Made by a program: the position numbers and the translations under genes
Notes under the pieces: generated by a model
What the model saw: the letters and a program-made list of their open reading frames with translations, nothing else
The model's database searches: none
Told to the model about the DNA's origin: nothing
Assembly: GCF_900111895.1 (NCBI RefSeq)
Contig: NZ_FOKB01000001.1
Span: 811,177-875,176, forward strand
DNA from: Pseudomonas simiae
GTDB lineage: Bacteria; Pseudomonadota; Gammaproteobacteria; Pseudomonadales; Pseudomonadaceae
Direction of reading: 5' to 3'
DNA length: 64,000 nt
Part shown: piece by piece, positions 20,783 to 29,266 of the stretch
Position numbering within the stretch: the stretch's first letter is position 1
Layout: the number at the start of each line of letters is the position of its first letter

Positions 20783-21575
20783 GGGCATTCTCCAAGTGAG
20801 CGAAAGCCAGCGTGGGCACATCGACAATGCTGGAACCGCCATCGGCCACCACCGTAGCCCCGGTAATGATGGACGCATCACTGGAAGCCAGGAAGCGACA
20901 CACCTTGGCGATCTCGTCGGCACTGGCGGCCCGTCGCAGCGGCACGTCGGCGCAGACCCGGTCATAGGCTTGCTGCAACGTGTCGCCAAAAGCCTCCATC
21001 AGCGGCTGCATCTCCGCATCGGCCATAGGTGTACGTACCCAGCCGGGGCAGACCGCGTTCACCCTTACGCCGTGCGGCCCATAGTCGCGCGCCAGCGAGC
21101 GACTAAGCCCGAGCAACGCGTGTTTGGCCGTGGTGTAGCCGCACACCTCAGGCCCCGCCGCCAACGAGGCAATGGAGCCGATCAACACGATATTCCCCGC
21201 ACTTTCCTGCAACAACGGCAAGCAGGCGCGGGCGCTGTAGAACGCGCTGTCCAGGTTGCTGCGCAGGGCGCTTTCCCAGGTGGTCGGGCTGGTCTGGGTC
21301 GCGCTGCCCAGGCCATGCCCGCCAGCACAGGCGAGCAGCACATCGAGGCGCCCGTGTTGCTCGCGGATCTGGTGGATAAACCCGTCCCAGGTCTGCGGGC
21401 AGGCGGCATCACCCACCAGGATCAGGCCGCCCGTGTCCTGCGCAACCTGTTCCAACGGCGCTCTGCGCCGACCGATCAGCACCAGGCGTGCACCTTCCTG
21501 CGCATACAGCCGGGCACACGCTGCGCCGATGCCTGTGCCGGCGCCGGTAATCACCACCGTGCGCGGCTCAGTCAT
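20775..21575 (-). CDS. SDR-family dehydrogenase, fourth gene of the amine operon
   Basis: A 266-residue SDR with TGAGTGIGAA at residues 9-18, ACAGGHG, Ser in LIGSIASLAAG and catalytic YTTAK. The C-terminus (TGATVVADGGS plus IVDVPTLAFAHLENAHE) is longer than usual. The ATG at 21575 overlaps the preceding MoaF-like gene by eight bases (ATGACTGA), so translation is coupled on both sides. It is only distantly similar to the neighbouring SDR, so they probably act on different intermediates. NAD(P)H-dependent cytoplasmic enzyme; substrate unknown. Confidence 0.8.
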   Translation of the reverse strand: MTEPRTVVITGAGTGIGAACARLYAQEGARLVLIGRRRAPLEQVAQDTGGLILVGDAACPQTWDGFIHQIREQHGRLDVLLACAGGHGLGSATQTSPTTWESALRSNLDSAFYSARACLPLLQESAGNIVLIGSIASLAAGPEVCGYTTAKHALLGLSRSLARDYGPHGVRVNAVCPGWVRTPMADAEMQPLMEAFGDTLQQAYDRVCADVPLRRAASADEIAKVCRFLASSDASIITGATVVADGGSSIVDVPTLAFAHLENAHE

Positions 21576-22389
21576 CGGGATACTCCGTGCGGTTGAGCAC
21601 CTGGCAATACGAGCTGATGGGGAAGTTCGACAGCGCATCGAAGGACGCACCCGCATAGCCGAAGATCTTGCCGTCGCTGCGGTGTTGTTGCAGGTCGATC
21701 AGCACCAGGCCGAGGGTCGGCACGATCTTCTCCTGCCATACGAACAGATACAGCTGCTCGGCGATCTTGTAGGAGTGGCAGCGGTCGGTGTCGCACAGGC
21801 CTTGTTCTACACCTTTGAGGCATTGCCAGGCGTAGAAGCGCTCGTTGAGGTAGATGTGTTCGTAGACTTCGCTGGGGCTGTAGCGGTAGTGGTTGCGCAG
21901 GCCCACCAGTTCATCGGTGGGCGCATGCAGGCAGTGGCCGGCCTGCCACGGGCGGTCGAGGCTGCCATGGAGGAAGTCGACTTCGACCGAGGTCAGCGGT
22001 TTCCCGGCGAGGGCCCGGTGATAGAGGCCTTCGTGAGTCTCGGCGTGGTCCGGCAGGCGCCCGATCACCGCCGTGAATGAGGCGTTCGGTGCGTCCAGCA
22101 CCAGGCTGATCGACCAACTGTGCCCGGCCTCGTGCTTGATGAAGTCCACCAGATACAGCCCTGGACGGATCGAGGTGGCGCGGTACGGCGCACTGCCGCT
22201 GGAGTGCCCGTCAGCGGCGTGCCAGGCCAGGCGGTCCTGCTCGAAACGGTGCTCGATCTGCCAGCCGTTGGCGAAATGCAGGGTGAAGGTTTGGCCCGCC
22301 AAGTCGGCGAGGTTGGGCAGGATGAAAGCGTCCGGGGCGAAACCGTCGGCCAGCGCACCGACGGTGATCCAGTCAGAAGAGCTCGTCAT
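21568..22389 (-). CDS. MoaF-family protein, 273 aa
   Basis: The sequence matches the MoaF family, first described beside monoamine oxidase genes (moaEF) in enterobacteria and later recognised as lipocalin-like. An N-terminal half (FTLHFANGWQIEHRF...YRATSIRPGLYLVDFI) and a C-terminal half (YRYSPSEVYEHIYLNERFYAWQCL...CHSYKIAEQLYLFVW) each look like a small barrel. AGGAG lies at the right distance from the ATG at 22389. Its biochemical role is not established despite the molybdenum name; linkage to amine oxidation genes is the recurrent theme and holds here. Confidence 0.78.
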   Translation of the reverse strand: MTSSSDWITVGALADGFAPDAFILPNLADLAGQTFTLHFANGWQIEHRFEQDRLAWHAADGHSSGSAPYRATSIRPGLYLVDFIKHEAGHSWSISLVLDAPNASFTAVIGRLPDHAETHEGLYHRALAGKPLTSVEVDFLHGSLDRPWQAGHCLHAPTDELVGLRNHYRYSPSEVYEHIYLNERFYAWQCLKGVEQGLCDTDRCHSYKIAEQLYLFVWQEKIVPTLGLVLIDLQQHRSDGKIFGYAGASFDALSNFPISSYCQVLNRTEYPDD

Positions 22390-22402
22390 GGCAATGTCTC
22401 CT

Positions 22403-22768
22403 TTATACGACGGCGAAGTAGTGTTTGACGAAGCTTTCGGTGAGCACTTCCCACAACACTGGCGTGCCCTTGGTCACGAACCAGCTGTCACCGGCTTTGT
22501 AGTGCGTGGATTGGCCGGTGGACTCGTCGGTGAGCCGCACTTCGCCGGTCACCACCGTGGCGTGTTCGGCGAAGGGGTAGACCATGCGGAATTTGCCCTG
22601 GGTGGTGCCAAAATAGGCGCTGCTGACCGGGTCGGTGGGCGCGCCGAAGGTCATCTTGCCGAAGGCACGCACTTCGCCTTCGAGAATCTGCGAGCCGAGG
22701 TCGGCCACAGTGCCCCAGGCGTCGAGTTCCGACAGCGGGATGTTGTGCTTGAGGGTCGTGAGAGTCAT
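22403..22768 (-). CDS. Cupin (DUF861-type) protein, 121 aa
   Basis: Start at 22768 (MTLTTLKHNIPLSELDAWG) with AGGAG eight bases upstream. The sequence has the cupin_3 layout: GKFRMVYPFAEHATVVTGEVRLTDESTG, then AGDSWFVTKGTPVLWEV, as in the ethanolamine/ureidoglycolate-type small cupins. Such proteins commonly sit next to FAD-dependent amine oxidases. It may bind metal poorly, because only one histidine is in the first motif. Second gene of the operon, 13 bp before the MoaF-like gene. Confidence 0.75.
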   Translation of the reverse strand: MTLTTLKHNIPLSELDAWGTVADLGSQILEGEVRAFGKMTFGAPTDPVSSAYFGTTQGKFRMVYPFAEHATVVTGEVRLTDESTGQSTHYKAGDSWFVTKGTPVLWEVLTESFVKHYFAVV

Positions 22769-22793
22769 GGCGTTGCTCCTGATGAGGAAAAAA

Positions 22794-22893
22794 TGTAGGA
22801 GCGAGCGTGCTCGCGAAAAACGCAATGGCACCGCGATCAATCGGAATGCCCGCGTTATCGTTAACGATTTTCGCGGGCAAGCCCGCTCCTACA
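22794..22893. repeat. REPIN inside the amine operon, with a G11 run at its end
   Basis: TGTAGGAGCGAGCGTGCTCGCG and, inverted, CGCGGGCAAGCCCGCTCCTACA flank a short spacer. It lies between the oxidase and cupin genes. Immediately beyond it, on the side of the oxidase stop codon, is a run of 11 G (22894-22904). Confidence 0.85.
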
Positions 22894-22904
22894 GGGGGGG
22901 GGGG

Positions 22905-24203
22905 TTAGCGGCGCCCGTTCCAATAACCGGACAGTTGGTGCCAGGATTTGCCCGCCGTCAGCAGCAAGGGGCGGATCGCGTCCTTGCCGATGATGGTCGG
23001 GCGATGAATCGAGCTGACTAGGTCATAGCGCACCGAGCCTTCGCTCATGCCTTCGGCCAGGACCTTGCAGATGATGTGGCTGGGCGTCACGCCGAAGCCG
23101 GAGTAGCCCTGCACGAAAAACGCGTTGCTGCGCCCCGGCAAGGTGCCGACCTGCGGGAACAGGTTGGGGCTGCACGCCATGGGGCCGCCCCAGGCCAGGT
23201 CGATCTTCACGTCCTTGAGGTAGGGGAAGATCTTCAGCATGAGGGTGCGGTTCCAGGCCTTGAGGTCGCCGGGAATATGCTCCACCAGCGGCGTGGCGGC
23301 GCCGAACAGCAGGCGGTTCTCGTGGGTGACGCGGTAGTAATCGATCACCGGGCGAATGTCGCTGTAGGCCCCGCGAATCGGGCTGATGCGCTGGATCAGT
23401 TCCTCGGACAACGGCTCGGTCATCATCTGGAACGCGTAGGTGTTGATGGTCGAGCGGTGCAGCTCCGGCTCCAGCTTGTTGAGGAAACTGTCGCAGGCCC
23501 ACAGCAGCTTGCTCGCGCGCACCGAGCCGCGGCCGGTACGCACGGTGATGCGTTCGCCATAACTGACTTCCAGCGCCGGGCTGTTCTCGAAAATCCGCAC
23601 GCCATGGCTGGCCAGTGCGGTGGCTTCGCCCAACAGCAGGTTCAGCGAGTGCACATGCCCGCCGCCCATGTGCAGCAGGGCACTGCTGTAGGCCTTGGAA
23701 CCGATGATCTGCTGCACGTCCGAGCCGCCGAGAAAGCGGATCTCGTGCTGGCTGTTGACCGACTTGAAGTCCTTTTCCCAGGCGCGCAGGGTTTTTTCCT
23801 GGCGGGCGTTGAAACCCATGTAGCCGTAGCCGTGGCAGAAGTCAGCGTCGATGTTGTACTTGGCGATGCGGTTCTTGATGATGTCGGCGCCCAGGTCGCT
23901 GATCTCGAACACTTGGCGCAGACCGTCTTCGCCCACGTCCTTCTTGATCTTTTCCAGATCGTGGCCGATGCCCGCCATGATCTGCCCGCCATTGCGTCCG
24001 GTGCCGCCGAAACCGAGGTAGCGCGCTTCGAGCACCACGATATTGGTGATGCCTTTTTCCGCCAGTTCCAGGGCCGTGTTGATGCCGGAGAAACCGCCGC
24101 CGATTACCACGACGTCGGCGTCGATGTCCTGTTCCAGGGTCGGGAAGCTGAGGTTGTATTTCTTGGTGGCGGTGTAATACGTCGGGGTTTCGATGTTGAT
24201 CAT
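22905..24203 (-). CDS. PuuB-like FAD-dependent amine oxidase, 432 aa
   Basis: The protein belongs to the DAO family of flavoenzymes near gamma-glutamylputrescine oxidase (PuuB). It has GGGFSG dinucleotide loop at residues 35-40, LEARYLGFGGTGRNGGQIMAG (family signature after strand 2), HVHSLNLLLGEATAL, and the C-terminal QGYSGFGVTPSHIICKVLAEG. It oxidises an amine to aldehyde with O2, releasing ammonia and H2O2. In this context (FeaR-like activator, phenylacetaldehyde-type dehydrogenase, hpa genes) the likely substrate is tyramine or dopamine rather than a polyamine conjugate. Start at 24203 (MINIETPTYY) fits the family. First gene of a five-gene operon, divergent from hpaR. Confidence 0.8.
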   Translation of the reverse strand: MINIETPTYYTATKKYNLSFPTLEQDIDADVVVIGGGFSGINTALELAEKGITNIVVLEARYLGFGGTGRNGGQIMAGIGHDLEKIKKDVGEDGLRQVFEISDLGADIIKNRIAKYNIDADFCHGYGYMGFNARQEKTLRAWEKDFKSVNSQHEIRFLGGSDVQQIIGSKAYSSALLHMGGGHVHSLNLLLGEATALASHGVRIFENSPALEVSYGERITVRTGRGSVRASKLLWACDSFLNKLEPELHRSTINTYAFQMMTEPLSEELIQRISPIRGAYSDIRPVIDYYRVTHENRLLFGAATPLVEHIPGDLKAWNRTLMLKIFPYLKDVKIDLAWGGPMACSPNLFPQVGTLPGRSNAFFVQGYSGFGVTPSHIICKVLAEGMSEGSVRYDLVSSIHRPTIIGKDAIRPLLLTAGKSWHQLSGYWNGRR

Positions 24204-24371
24204 GGCGCAGCCTGAAAAGGTGAAGGAAGGCTCTAAAGCGGATGCCTCCATTAGGGGCCCTGGCGGGATGGAAGTCTTGATCCTGCGTGCCCAGGCTTTT
24301 GATTCTGCGCGCCATGGGCGGTGCGATAGACAAGTTATAGCGCGCTCGCTGGCAGGGAATGCTAGAGTTTC

Positions 24372-24385
24372 GTTAAATTATTAAC
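24372..24385. promoter_or_regulatory. Candidate HpaR operator at hpaR
   Basis: GTTAA-ATTA-TTAAC, a perfect five-base inverted repeat, 25 bp before the hpaR ATG and in the shared gap with the divergent amine oxidase operon. It would serve autoregulation and possibly control of the amine operon. The same arms recur at 32206 and 32226. Confidence 0.5.
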
Positions 24386-24410
24386 TAAATACGTCGTGAC
24401 CCTGATTCCT

Positions 24411-24839
24411 ATGCTCAAACCTCGCCAGTCCCTGACCCTGACCCTGCTGCAAGCCCGCGAAGCCGCGATGAGTTTCTTCCGCCCGTCCTTGAACGAACAC
24501 GGCCTGACGGAACAGCAATGGCGGATCATCCGCATCCTTGAACAGTACGGTGAGCTGGAGATCTACCAGCTGGCGGAACTGGCCTGCATCCTCAAGCCGA
24601 GCATGACCGGCGTATTGGTGCGCATGGAAACCGCGGGTATGGTGCACCGGCGCAAAGCCGAGCAAGACCAGCGCCGGGTACTGGTGACCCTGGCCGACAA
24701 GGGCAAGGCCAGTTTCGAGTCCATGAGCCAGTGCATGGAGGCCAACTACGAGCGTTTGCAGGATCAGTTGGGCGAAGAGAAGTTGCAGACCCTGTTGGGT
24801 CTGCTGGATGACTTGAAGAACATCAACATCAAGCGTTGA
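24411..24839 (+). CDS. hpaR: Homoprotocatechuate operon repressor HpaR (MarR family)
   Basis: A 142-residue MarR regulator with the diagnostic HpaR opening RQSLTLTLLQAREAAMSFFRP, then HGLTEQQWRIIRIL and the recognition region LACILKPSMTGVLVRMETAGMV and wing RRKAEQDQRRVLVTL. HpaR represses the meta-cleavage genes until 4-hydroxyphenylacetate or homoprotocatechuate is present. The ATG at 24411 gives the family N-terminus although no clear ribosome binding site is seen; a GTG at 24396 is the alternative. It is separated from hpaI, which ends convergently, by a REPIN. Confidence 0.9.
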   Translation: MLKPRQSLTLTLLQAREAAMSFFRPSLNEHGLTEQQWRIIRILEQYGELEIYQLAELACILKPSMTGVLVRMETAGMVHRRKAEQDQRRVLVTLADKGKASFESMSQCMEANYERLQDQLGEEKLQTLLGLLDDLKNINIKR

Positions 24840-24859
24840 GTCAGCACCGCACAACCCTA

Positions 24860-24924
24860 TGTAGGAGCAGGCTTGCCGGCGATAGCGTCTTCAAGATCGC
24901 CATCGCCGGCAAGCCGGCTCCTAC
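24860..24924. repeat. REPIN between hpaR and hpaI
   Basis: TGTAGGAGCAGGCTTGCCGGCGAT is mirrored by ATCGCCGGCAAGCCGGCTCCTACA around a 17-bp spacer. It fills the convergent gap and may help end both transcripts. Confidence 0.88.
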
Positions 24925-24930
24925 AGGGGG

Positions 24931-25731
24931 TTAATACACGCTACCGGCGTGGGTTGGCGTGGGAACGCTTTTGAACTTGCCGGCCAACGCCTGCAACCCG
25001 CGCATCAACACCGTGGTGTCCACGCCGACCGCCACAAACGTCGCGCCCAATTCGATACAGCGCCGCGCCAGGTTTTCATCGGCACTCAGAATCCCTGCCG
25101 CCTTGCCCGACTGCACGATGCGCCCGATGGCGTCTTCAATCGCTACCTGCACCTCGGGATGCCCAGGATTGCCGCGATGCCCCATCGACGCGCTCAAATC
25201 CGCCGGGCCGATAAACACACCGTCCACGCCCTCGACGACGGCAATCTCATCCAGGTTCGCCAGGCCCTCAAGGTTTTCGATTTGCACCAACAGGCACATC
25301 TGATCATCCGCCTGGTCGAGGTAGCCCTGGATACTGTTCCAGCGCGACGCCCGCGCCAGCGCGCTGCCCACTCCACGAATCCCCTCGGGCGGATAGCGCA
25401 TGGCTCGCACGAGCTCGCGGGCCTGGGCGGCGCTTTCGACCATGGGCACCAGCAGTGTCTGGGCGCCGATGTCCAGCAGTTGCTTGATCAGCGCGCTGTC
25501 GCCGATCACCGGGCGAATCAGCGCCTGGCTGGGGTAGGGCGCCACGGCCTGTAGCTGGGCGAGCATGCCTTGCAGGTGATTGGGCGCGTGTTCGCCGTCG
25601 ATCAGCAACCAGTCGAAACCAGCGTTGGCAGCCAGCTCCGCGCAATAGGCATCGGCCAGGCCCAGCCACAGGCCGATCTGTACCTCGCCGTTGCGCAGGC
25701 GTTGTTTGAAGCGGTTGACGGGCATGTCCAT
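24931..25731 (-). CDS. hpaI: 4-hydroxy-2-oxoheptane-1,7-dioate aldolase HpaI
   Basis: HpaI is the class II aldolase of the last step, splitting 4-hydroxy-2-oxoheptanedioate into pyruvate and succinate semialdehyde. The 266-residue product has [38 protein letters not shown] (catalytic His), [15 protein letters not shown] with the metal-binding Glu, and [15 protein letters not shown] with the metal-binding Asp. ATG at 25731 has GGAGG seven bases before it. It is the last gene of the long hpa transcript, 16 bp after hpaH. Confidence 0.93.
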   Translation of the reverse strand: MDMPVNRFKQRLRNGEVQIGLWLGLADAYCAELAANAGFDWLLIDGEHAPNHLQGMLAQLQAVAPYPSQALIRPVIGDSALIKQLLDIGAQTLLVPMVESAAQARELVRAMRYPPEGIRGVGSALARASRWNSIQGYLDQADDQMCLLVQIENLEGLANLDEIAVVEGVDGVFIGPADLSASMGHRGNPGHPEVQVAIEDAIGRIVQSGKAAGILSADENLARRCIELGATFVAVGVDTTVLMRGLQALAGKFKSVPTPTHAGSVY

Positions 25732-25747
25732 GACAATCCTCCAGGGT

Positions 25748-26551
25748 TCAGACGAAGCGGCAGGCGATCGAGCCGAGCAGGTCGTAGTCGACGTGGAATG
25801 TATCGCCAGGGCGGGCGGCGACCGGGCGCGTAAACGAACCACCGAGGATGATTTGCCCTGGTAGCAGGGTTACGTCATGGGGCGCCAGTTTGTTCGCCAG
25901 CCAGGCCACGCCCTTGGCCGGATGGTTGAGCACGGCAGCCGAAACGCCGGACTCTTCGATCACACCATTGCGGTACAGCACAGCCGGCACTTTGCGCAAG
26001 TCGATCTCGGTTGGCCGCACCGCGCGACCGCCCAGCACCACACCGGCATTCGCGGCATTGTCGGAGATGGTGTCGAATACCTTGCGTGTTGCGTTGGTCT
26101 GCGGGTCGACCTGCTGGATGCGTGCGTCGATGATTTCCAGCGCCGGGATCACCCATTCGGTGGCGTCGAGCACATCGAACACCGTGCAGTTCGGGCCCTT
26201 GAGGGGTTTGCCGAGGATAAACGCCAGCTCGACTTCCACGCGCGGCACGATGAAGCGTTCGAAGGGAATGTCGCTGCCTTCGTCGAAGAACATGTCATCG
26301 AGCAACGCGCCGTAGTCCGGTTCGGTGATGTTCGACGACACCTGCATGGCCCGCGAGGTGAGGCCGATCTTGTGGCCCTTGAGCGTGCGCCCGTCCTTGA
26401 TCTTCTGCGCGACCCAGGCGCGCTGGATCGCGTAGGCGTCTTCGATCGTGATGCCTGGATAGTCGAGGGAAAACTGGCGTACTTGTTCGCGGCTGCGTTC
26501 GGCGCGGTCCAGGTTGGCAGCGGCCGCAAGAATTTGCTGGGAGTCGAGCAT
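25748..26551 (-). CDS. hpaH: 2-oxo-hept-4-ene-1,7-dioate hydratase HpaH
   Basis: A 267-residue enzyme, the same length as the E. coli one. It adds water to 2-oxohept-4-ene-1,7-dioate to give the aldolase substrate. Typical segments are [26 protein letters not shown], the metal-binding [15 protein letters not shown], and ALEIIDARI. The C-terminal motif [22 protein letters not shown] is seen in all hydratases of the MhpD/HpaH group. Lies 11 bp after hpaX in the operon. Confidence 0.93.
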   Translation of the reverse strand: MLDSQQILAAAANLDRAERSREQVRQFSLDYPGITIEDAYAIQRAWVAQKIKDGRTLKGHKIGLTSRAMQVSSNITEPDYGALLDDMFFDEGSDIPFERFIVPRVEVELAFILGKPLKGPNCTVFDVLDATEWVIPALEIIDARIQQVDPQTNATRKVFDTISDNAANAGVVLGGRAVRPTEIDLRKVPAVLYRNGVIEESGVSAAVLNHPAKGVAWLANKLAPHDVTLLPGQIILGGSFTRPVAARPGDTFHVDYDLLGSIACRFV

Positions 26552-26562
26552 GGCAAGGGTCC

Positions 26563-27867
26563 TTAACGGGGATTTACGATGGCAGCGTGGGTGCGCAGCA
26601 CCAGCAGGCCGCCGAGGGCGATAAATACAGCGAGTACGTACAGGGCCAAGCTGGCGCTCTGGGTGGCGTCACGCATCCAGCCGATCAGGTAGGGCGCGAG
26701 GAACGCGGCGATGCTGCCGAACGAGCTGATCATGGCGATACCCGCTGCCTGGGTGGTGTTGGAGAGAAACGCCGGCGGCAGTTGCCAGAACATCGGCAAT
26801 GCGGCGCTGGCGCCCATGCCGGCGACGATCAGCCCACCCATCACCAGCAGCGGATTACCCGGCGCCAGGCCCGCCACGGCGATACCGACGGCAGCCATCA
26901 GCAGCGGCACGCACAGGTGCCAGCGACGTTCGCGGTGGCGGTCGGAAGAACGCCCGCAGCCGATCATGAAAAAGCATCCGGCCAGGTACGGTAAGGCGCT
27001 GAGCAGGCCGACCTGGCTGTCGCGGCCGATACCAGCGCCGTGGATCAGCGTGGGCATCCAGAACGCCAGGGTGTTCACTGCCAGCATCACCGCGAAATAC
27101 ACCGCCACCAGCAGCCAGACCTGCGGGTCACGCAGGATGCCGCCGAACGAGGTGATGGTCTTGCGCTGTTCCTCACTGCGCAGTTGGGTCTGCAACTGGC
27201 GCTTTTGCTCGGCCGTCAGCCAGTGCACCGAGTCGAAGCCGTCCGGCAACCACTTGAGCACCACCAGCCCGAGCAGCACCACCGGCAGACCTTCGATCAG
27301 GAACATCCACTGCCAGCCGCGCAGGCTGCCCACATCATGGAAATGTTCGAGGATCGCTCCCGACAACGGCCCGCCCAGCACGCCCGCCATGGGCACGGCA
27401 ATGGCAAACAACGCGGTGACCTGGGCACGACGGCGTGCCGGGTACCAGCGGTTGAGAAACACCAGGATCCCCGGGAAAAATCCGGCCTCAGCCATCCCCA
27501 GCAGAAAGCGCAGCACATAGAAACCACGGGCGCTCTCCACCCACAGCATGCCGGTGGACAGCAGCCCCCATACCACCATCAGGCTGGCGATCCAGCGCCG
27601 TGGGCCGACGCGGTCCAGCGCCATGTTGCTGGGCACGCCAAACAACGCATAGGCGATAAAGAACAACCCGGCGCCGAAGCCGTACACCGTGTCGCTGAAA
27701 TGCAGGTCGCTGCTCATCTGCATCTTGGCGAAGCCGATGTTGATGCGGTCCAGGTGGGCGAACAGGTAACACACCAGCAACAGCGGCATCAGGCGCCAGG
27801 TCACTGAACGATGGGTGCGGTCGTGCTCGGCCAGCACGCGGCTGGCAGTCGATTGGGCTGTGCTCAT
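26563..27867 (-). CDS. hpaX: 4-hydroxyphenylacetate permease HpaX (MFS)
   Basis: A 434-residue major facilitator with 12 membrane segments and the anion:cation symporter marks: [16 protein letters not shown] in segment 1, [23 protein letters not shown] between segments 2 and 3, and [26 protein letters not shown] after segment 4. HpaX imports 4-hydroxyphenylacetate with protons. Its place in the hpa operon supports the assignment. The gap to hpaF (63 bp) holds a strong hairpin that may lower its expression relative to the upstream catabolic genes. Confidence 0.9.
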   Translation of the reverse strand: MSTAQSTASRVLAEHDRTHRSVTWRLMPLLLVCYLFAHLDRINIGFAKMQMSSDLHFSDTVYGFGAGLFFIAYALFGVPSNMALDRVGPRRWIASLMVVWGLLSTGMLWVESARGFYVLRFLLGMAEAGFFPGILVFLNRWYPARRRAQVTALFAIAVPMAGVLGGPLSGAILEHFHDVGSLRGWQWMFLIEGLPVVLLGLVVLKWLPDGFDSVHWLTAEQKRQLQTQLRSEEQRKTITSFGGILRDPQVWLLVAVYFAVMLAVNTLAFWMPTLIHGAGIGRDSQVGLLSALPYLAGCFFMIGCGRSSDRHRERRWHLCVPLLMAAVGIAVAGLAPGNPLLVMGGLIVAGMGASAALPMFWQLPPAFLSNTTQAAGIAMISSFGSIAAFLAPYLIGWMRDATQSASLALYVLAVFIALGGLLVLRTHAAIVNPR

Positions 27868-27905
27868 GATGTTGTACTTTTTGTCTGAGAGGCCGTGGGA
27901 GGAGG

Positions 27906-27937
27906 CCCGTAGGCGCTGGCTTGCCAGCGCCTACGGG
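27906..27937 (-). terminator. Perfect hairpin at the end of hpaF
   Basis: CCCGTAGGCGCTGGC and GCCAGCGCCTACGGG form a 15-bp perfect stem with a two-base spacer (a smaller stem with a wider loop in practice). It begins in the hpaF stop codon and has no T run, so it looks more like a half-REP/processing or attenuation hairpin than a full terminator. Confidence 0.6.
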
Positions 27938-28344
27938 GTTGCGTGATCGGTGGAGACCGTCGGGTTGTTCAGGAACGCATGCACATTGTTCTGCTTGAAA
28001 TTGAGCTGCGCGTGCAGCTCGACCATTTCGAACGACAGCGCCAACAGGCGTTGCGCCTGCAGCTCGGCGAAGTGCGTGGTGATCACCGCGAACACGGCCT
28101 CGGCCACTGCTTGGCGCGTGGTCAGGTCGCGACCGTGGCCGACCTTGAGGGTCATGTGTACGAAGGCGTAATCGTGCTTGCCGTCGGCCATGCGCCAGGT
28201 GTCCAGGCGCACGCCGCGGCTGCGGATACCGCCCAAGGGAAACACGCCACTGTCTCCCAGCACGCGGTGGACCTTTTCAAACAGGCCGGGCAGGTCGGCC
28301 TGTCGTTCGATGTTGTCGGTGTACTCGGCGATGAAGTGCGGCAT
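27931..28344 (-). CDS. hpaF: 5-carboxymethyl-2-hydroxymuconate isomerase HpaF
   Basis: This 137-residue tautomerase-superfamily enzyme begins MPHFIAEYTDNI. After removal of Met the N-terminal proline is the catalytic base. Other family marks are FPLGGIRSRGVRLDTWRMADG and DYAFVHMTLKVGHGRD. It converts 5-carboxymethyl-2-hydroxymuconate to the 2-oxo-3-ene isomer before decarboxylation by HpaG. Lies 15 bp after hpaD; its stop codon is inside a strong hairpin. Confidence 0.93.
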   Translation of the reverse strand: MPHFIAEYTDNIERQADLPGLFEKVHRVLGDSGVFPLGGIRSRGVRLDTWRMADGKHDYAFVHMTLKVGHGRDLTTRQAVAEAVFAVITTHFAELQAQRLLALSFEMVELHAQLNFKQNNVHAFLNNPTVSTDHATP

Positions 28345-28359
28345 AGGTTTCTCCCAGGT

Positions 28360-29217
28360 TTACAACGGGAAAATCGCGTTGATCTGGCCGGTGCCCGAAC
28401 TGCCGAACGGCGGCGTGATGATCTCTGCGGGCTTGGCATAATCCGGTCCGCCGAGCAGCCCCAGGAGCATGGCGGTGTCGTGCATCTTGCCTTCGCCGAA
28501 GCAGTGCTCGGCGTAATCCGGCAGCATCGCGCAGAACGCCTTGAAGCGGCCTTGCTTCCACATCTCCACCACATGCAGGTCCATCTGCTTGTCGAACTCG
28601 CGGGTCCAGTTGTGGATGTTTGCTTCGGCCTGGCGGTCATCCGAGAAGCGGTGCGACAGGGAACCGGACGCCAACACCAGCACCTTGCGGTCGCTCTTTT
28701 CGATGGCCCGGCGCACGGCGGCGCCAAAGGCAAAGCTGTCTTCCAGGCGATGCCAGGCGCACCACGCGGCGATGGAAATGACCTTGAATTTCTCGTCCTC
28801 CGGCACGCCCATGTGCATGTAGCGCATGGGCACCAGCGTGCCGTATTCCAGCTCCAGGCTCGGGATGTTATGGGCCATGCTGCGCACGCCGGCCCCGTTG
28901 GCCTCGGCGGCGATCAGTGCACCCAGCTCGGGGCAACCGGGGTAGGCGTAGTCCATGTTCTTGATGAAGTGCGGCAGCTCGTTACTGGTGTAGGTGCCCT
29001 GGAATTGCTCGCCGCAGTTGACGTGATAACCGCTGTTGACCAGCCAGTGCACGTCGAACACCACTGCCGTGTCGGCGCCCAACTCACGGGCGCGGCGGCC
29101 GATTTCCTTGTGGCCGGCAATCGCCGCTTCGCGACAGCCGTGATGCTTGCCGGGCAGTTCCGACAGGTACATCGACGGTACGTGGCAGATCTTCGCCGCC
29201 AGGACCACTTCGCCCAT
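28360..29217 (-). CDS. hpaD: 3,4-dihydroxyphenylacetate 2,3-dioxygenase HpaD
   Basis: The ring-cleaving extradiol enzyme of the LigB class (type III). The 285-residue product has KICHVPSMYLSELPGKHHGCR at the N-terminus with the first metal histidine, VFDVHWLVNSGYHVN, and SGSLSHRF with a catalytic histidine, all as in enterobacterial HpaD (283 residues). It converts homoprotocatechuate to 5-carboxymethyl-2-hydroxymuconic semialdehyde using iron. CAGGAG lies eight bases before the ATG. 49 bp separate it from hpaE. Confidence 0.93.
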   Translation of the reverse strand: MGEVVLAAKICHVPSMYLSELPGKHHGCREAAIAGHKEIGRRARELGADTAVVFDVHWLVNSGYHVNCGEQFQGTYTSNELPHFIKNMDYAYPGCPELGALIAAEANGAGVRSMAHNIPSLELEYGTLVPMRYMHMGVPEDEKFKVISIAAWCAWHRLEDSFAFGAAVRRAIEKSDRKVLVLASGSLSHRFSDDRQAEANIHNWTREFDKQMDLHVVEMWKQGRFKAFCAMLPDYAEHCFGEGKMHDTAMLLGLLGGPDYAKPAEIITPPFGSSGTGQINAIFPL

Positions 29218-29266
29218 GATGATTCTCCTGAATAGTTGTTTTTATTAGAGTGCGCATTGTTGCGGG

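Noticed and set aside
22905..24203. Polyamine (gamma-glutamylputrescine) utilisation operon
   Set aside because: PuuB similarity alone suggested it, but puuA, puuC and puuD are absent and the aromatic regulators and hpa genes point to aromatic amines.
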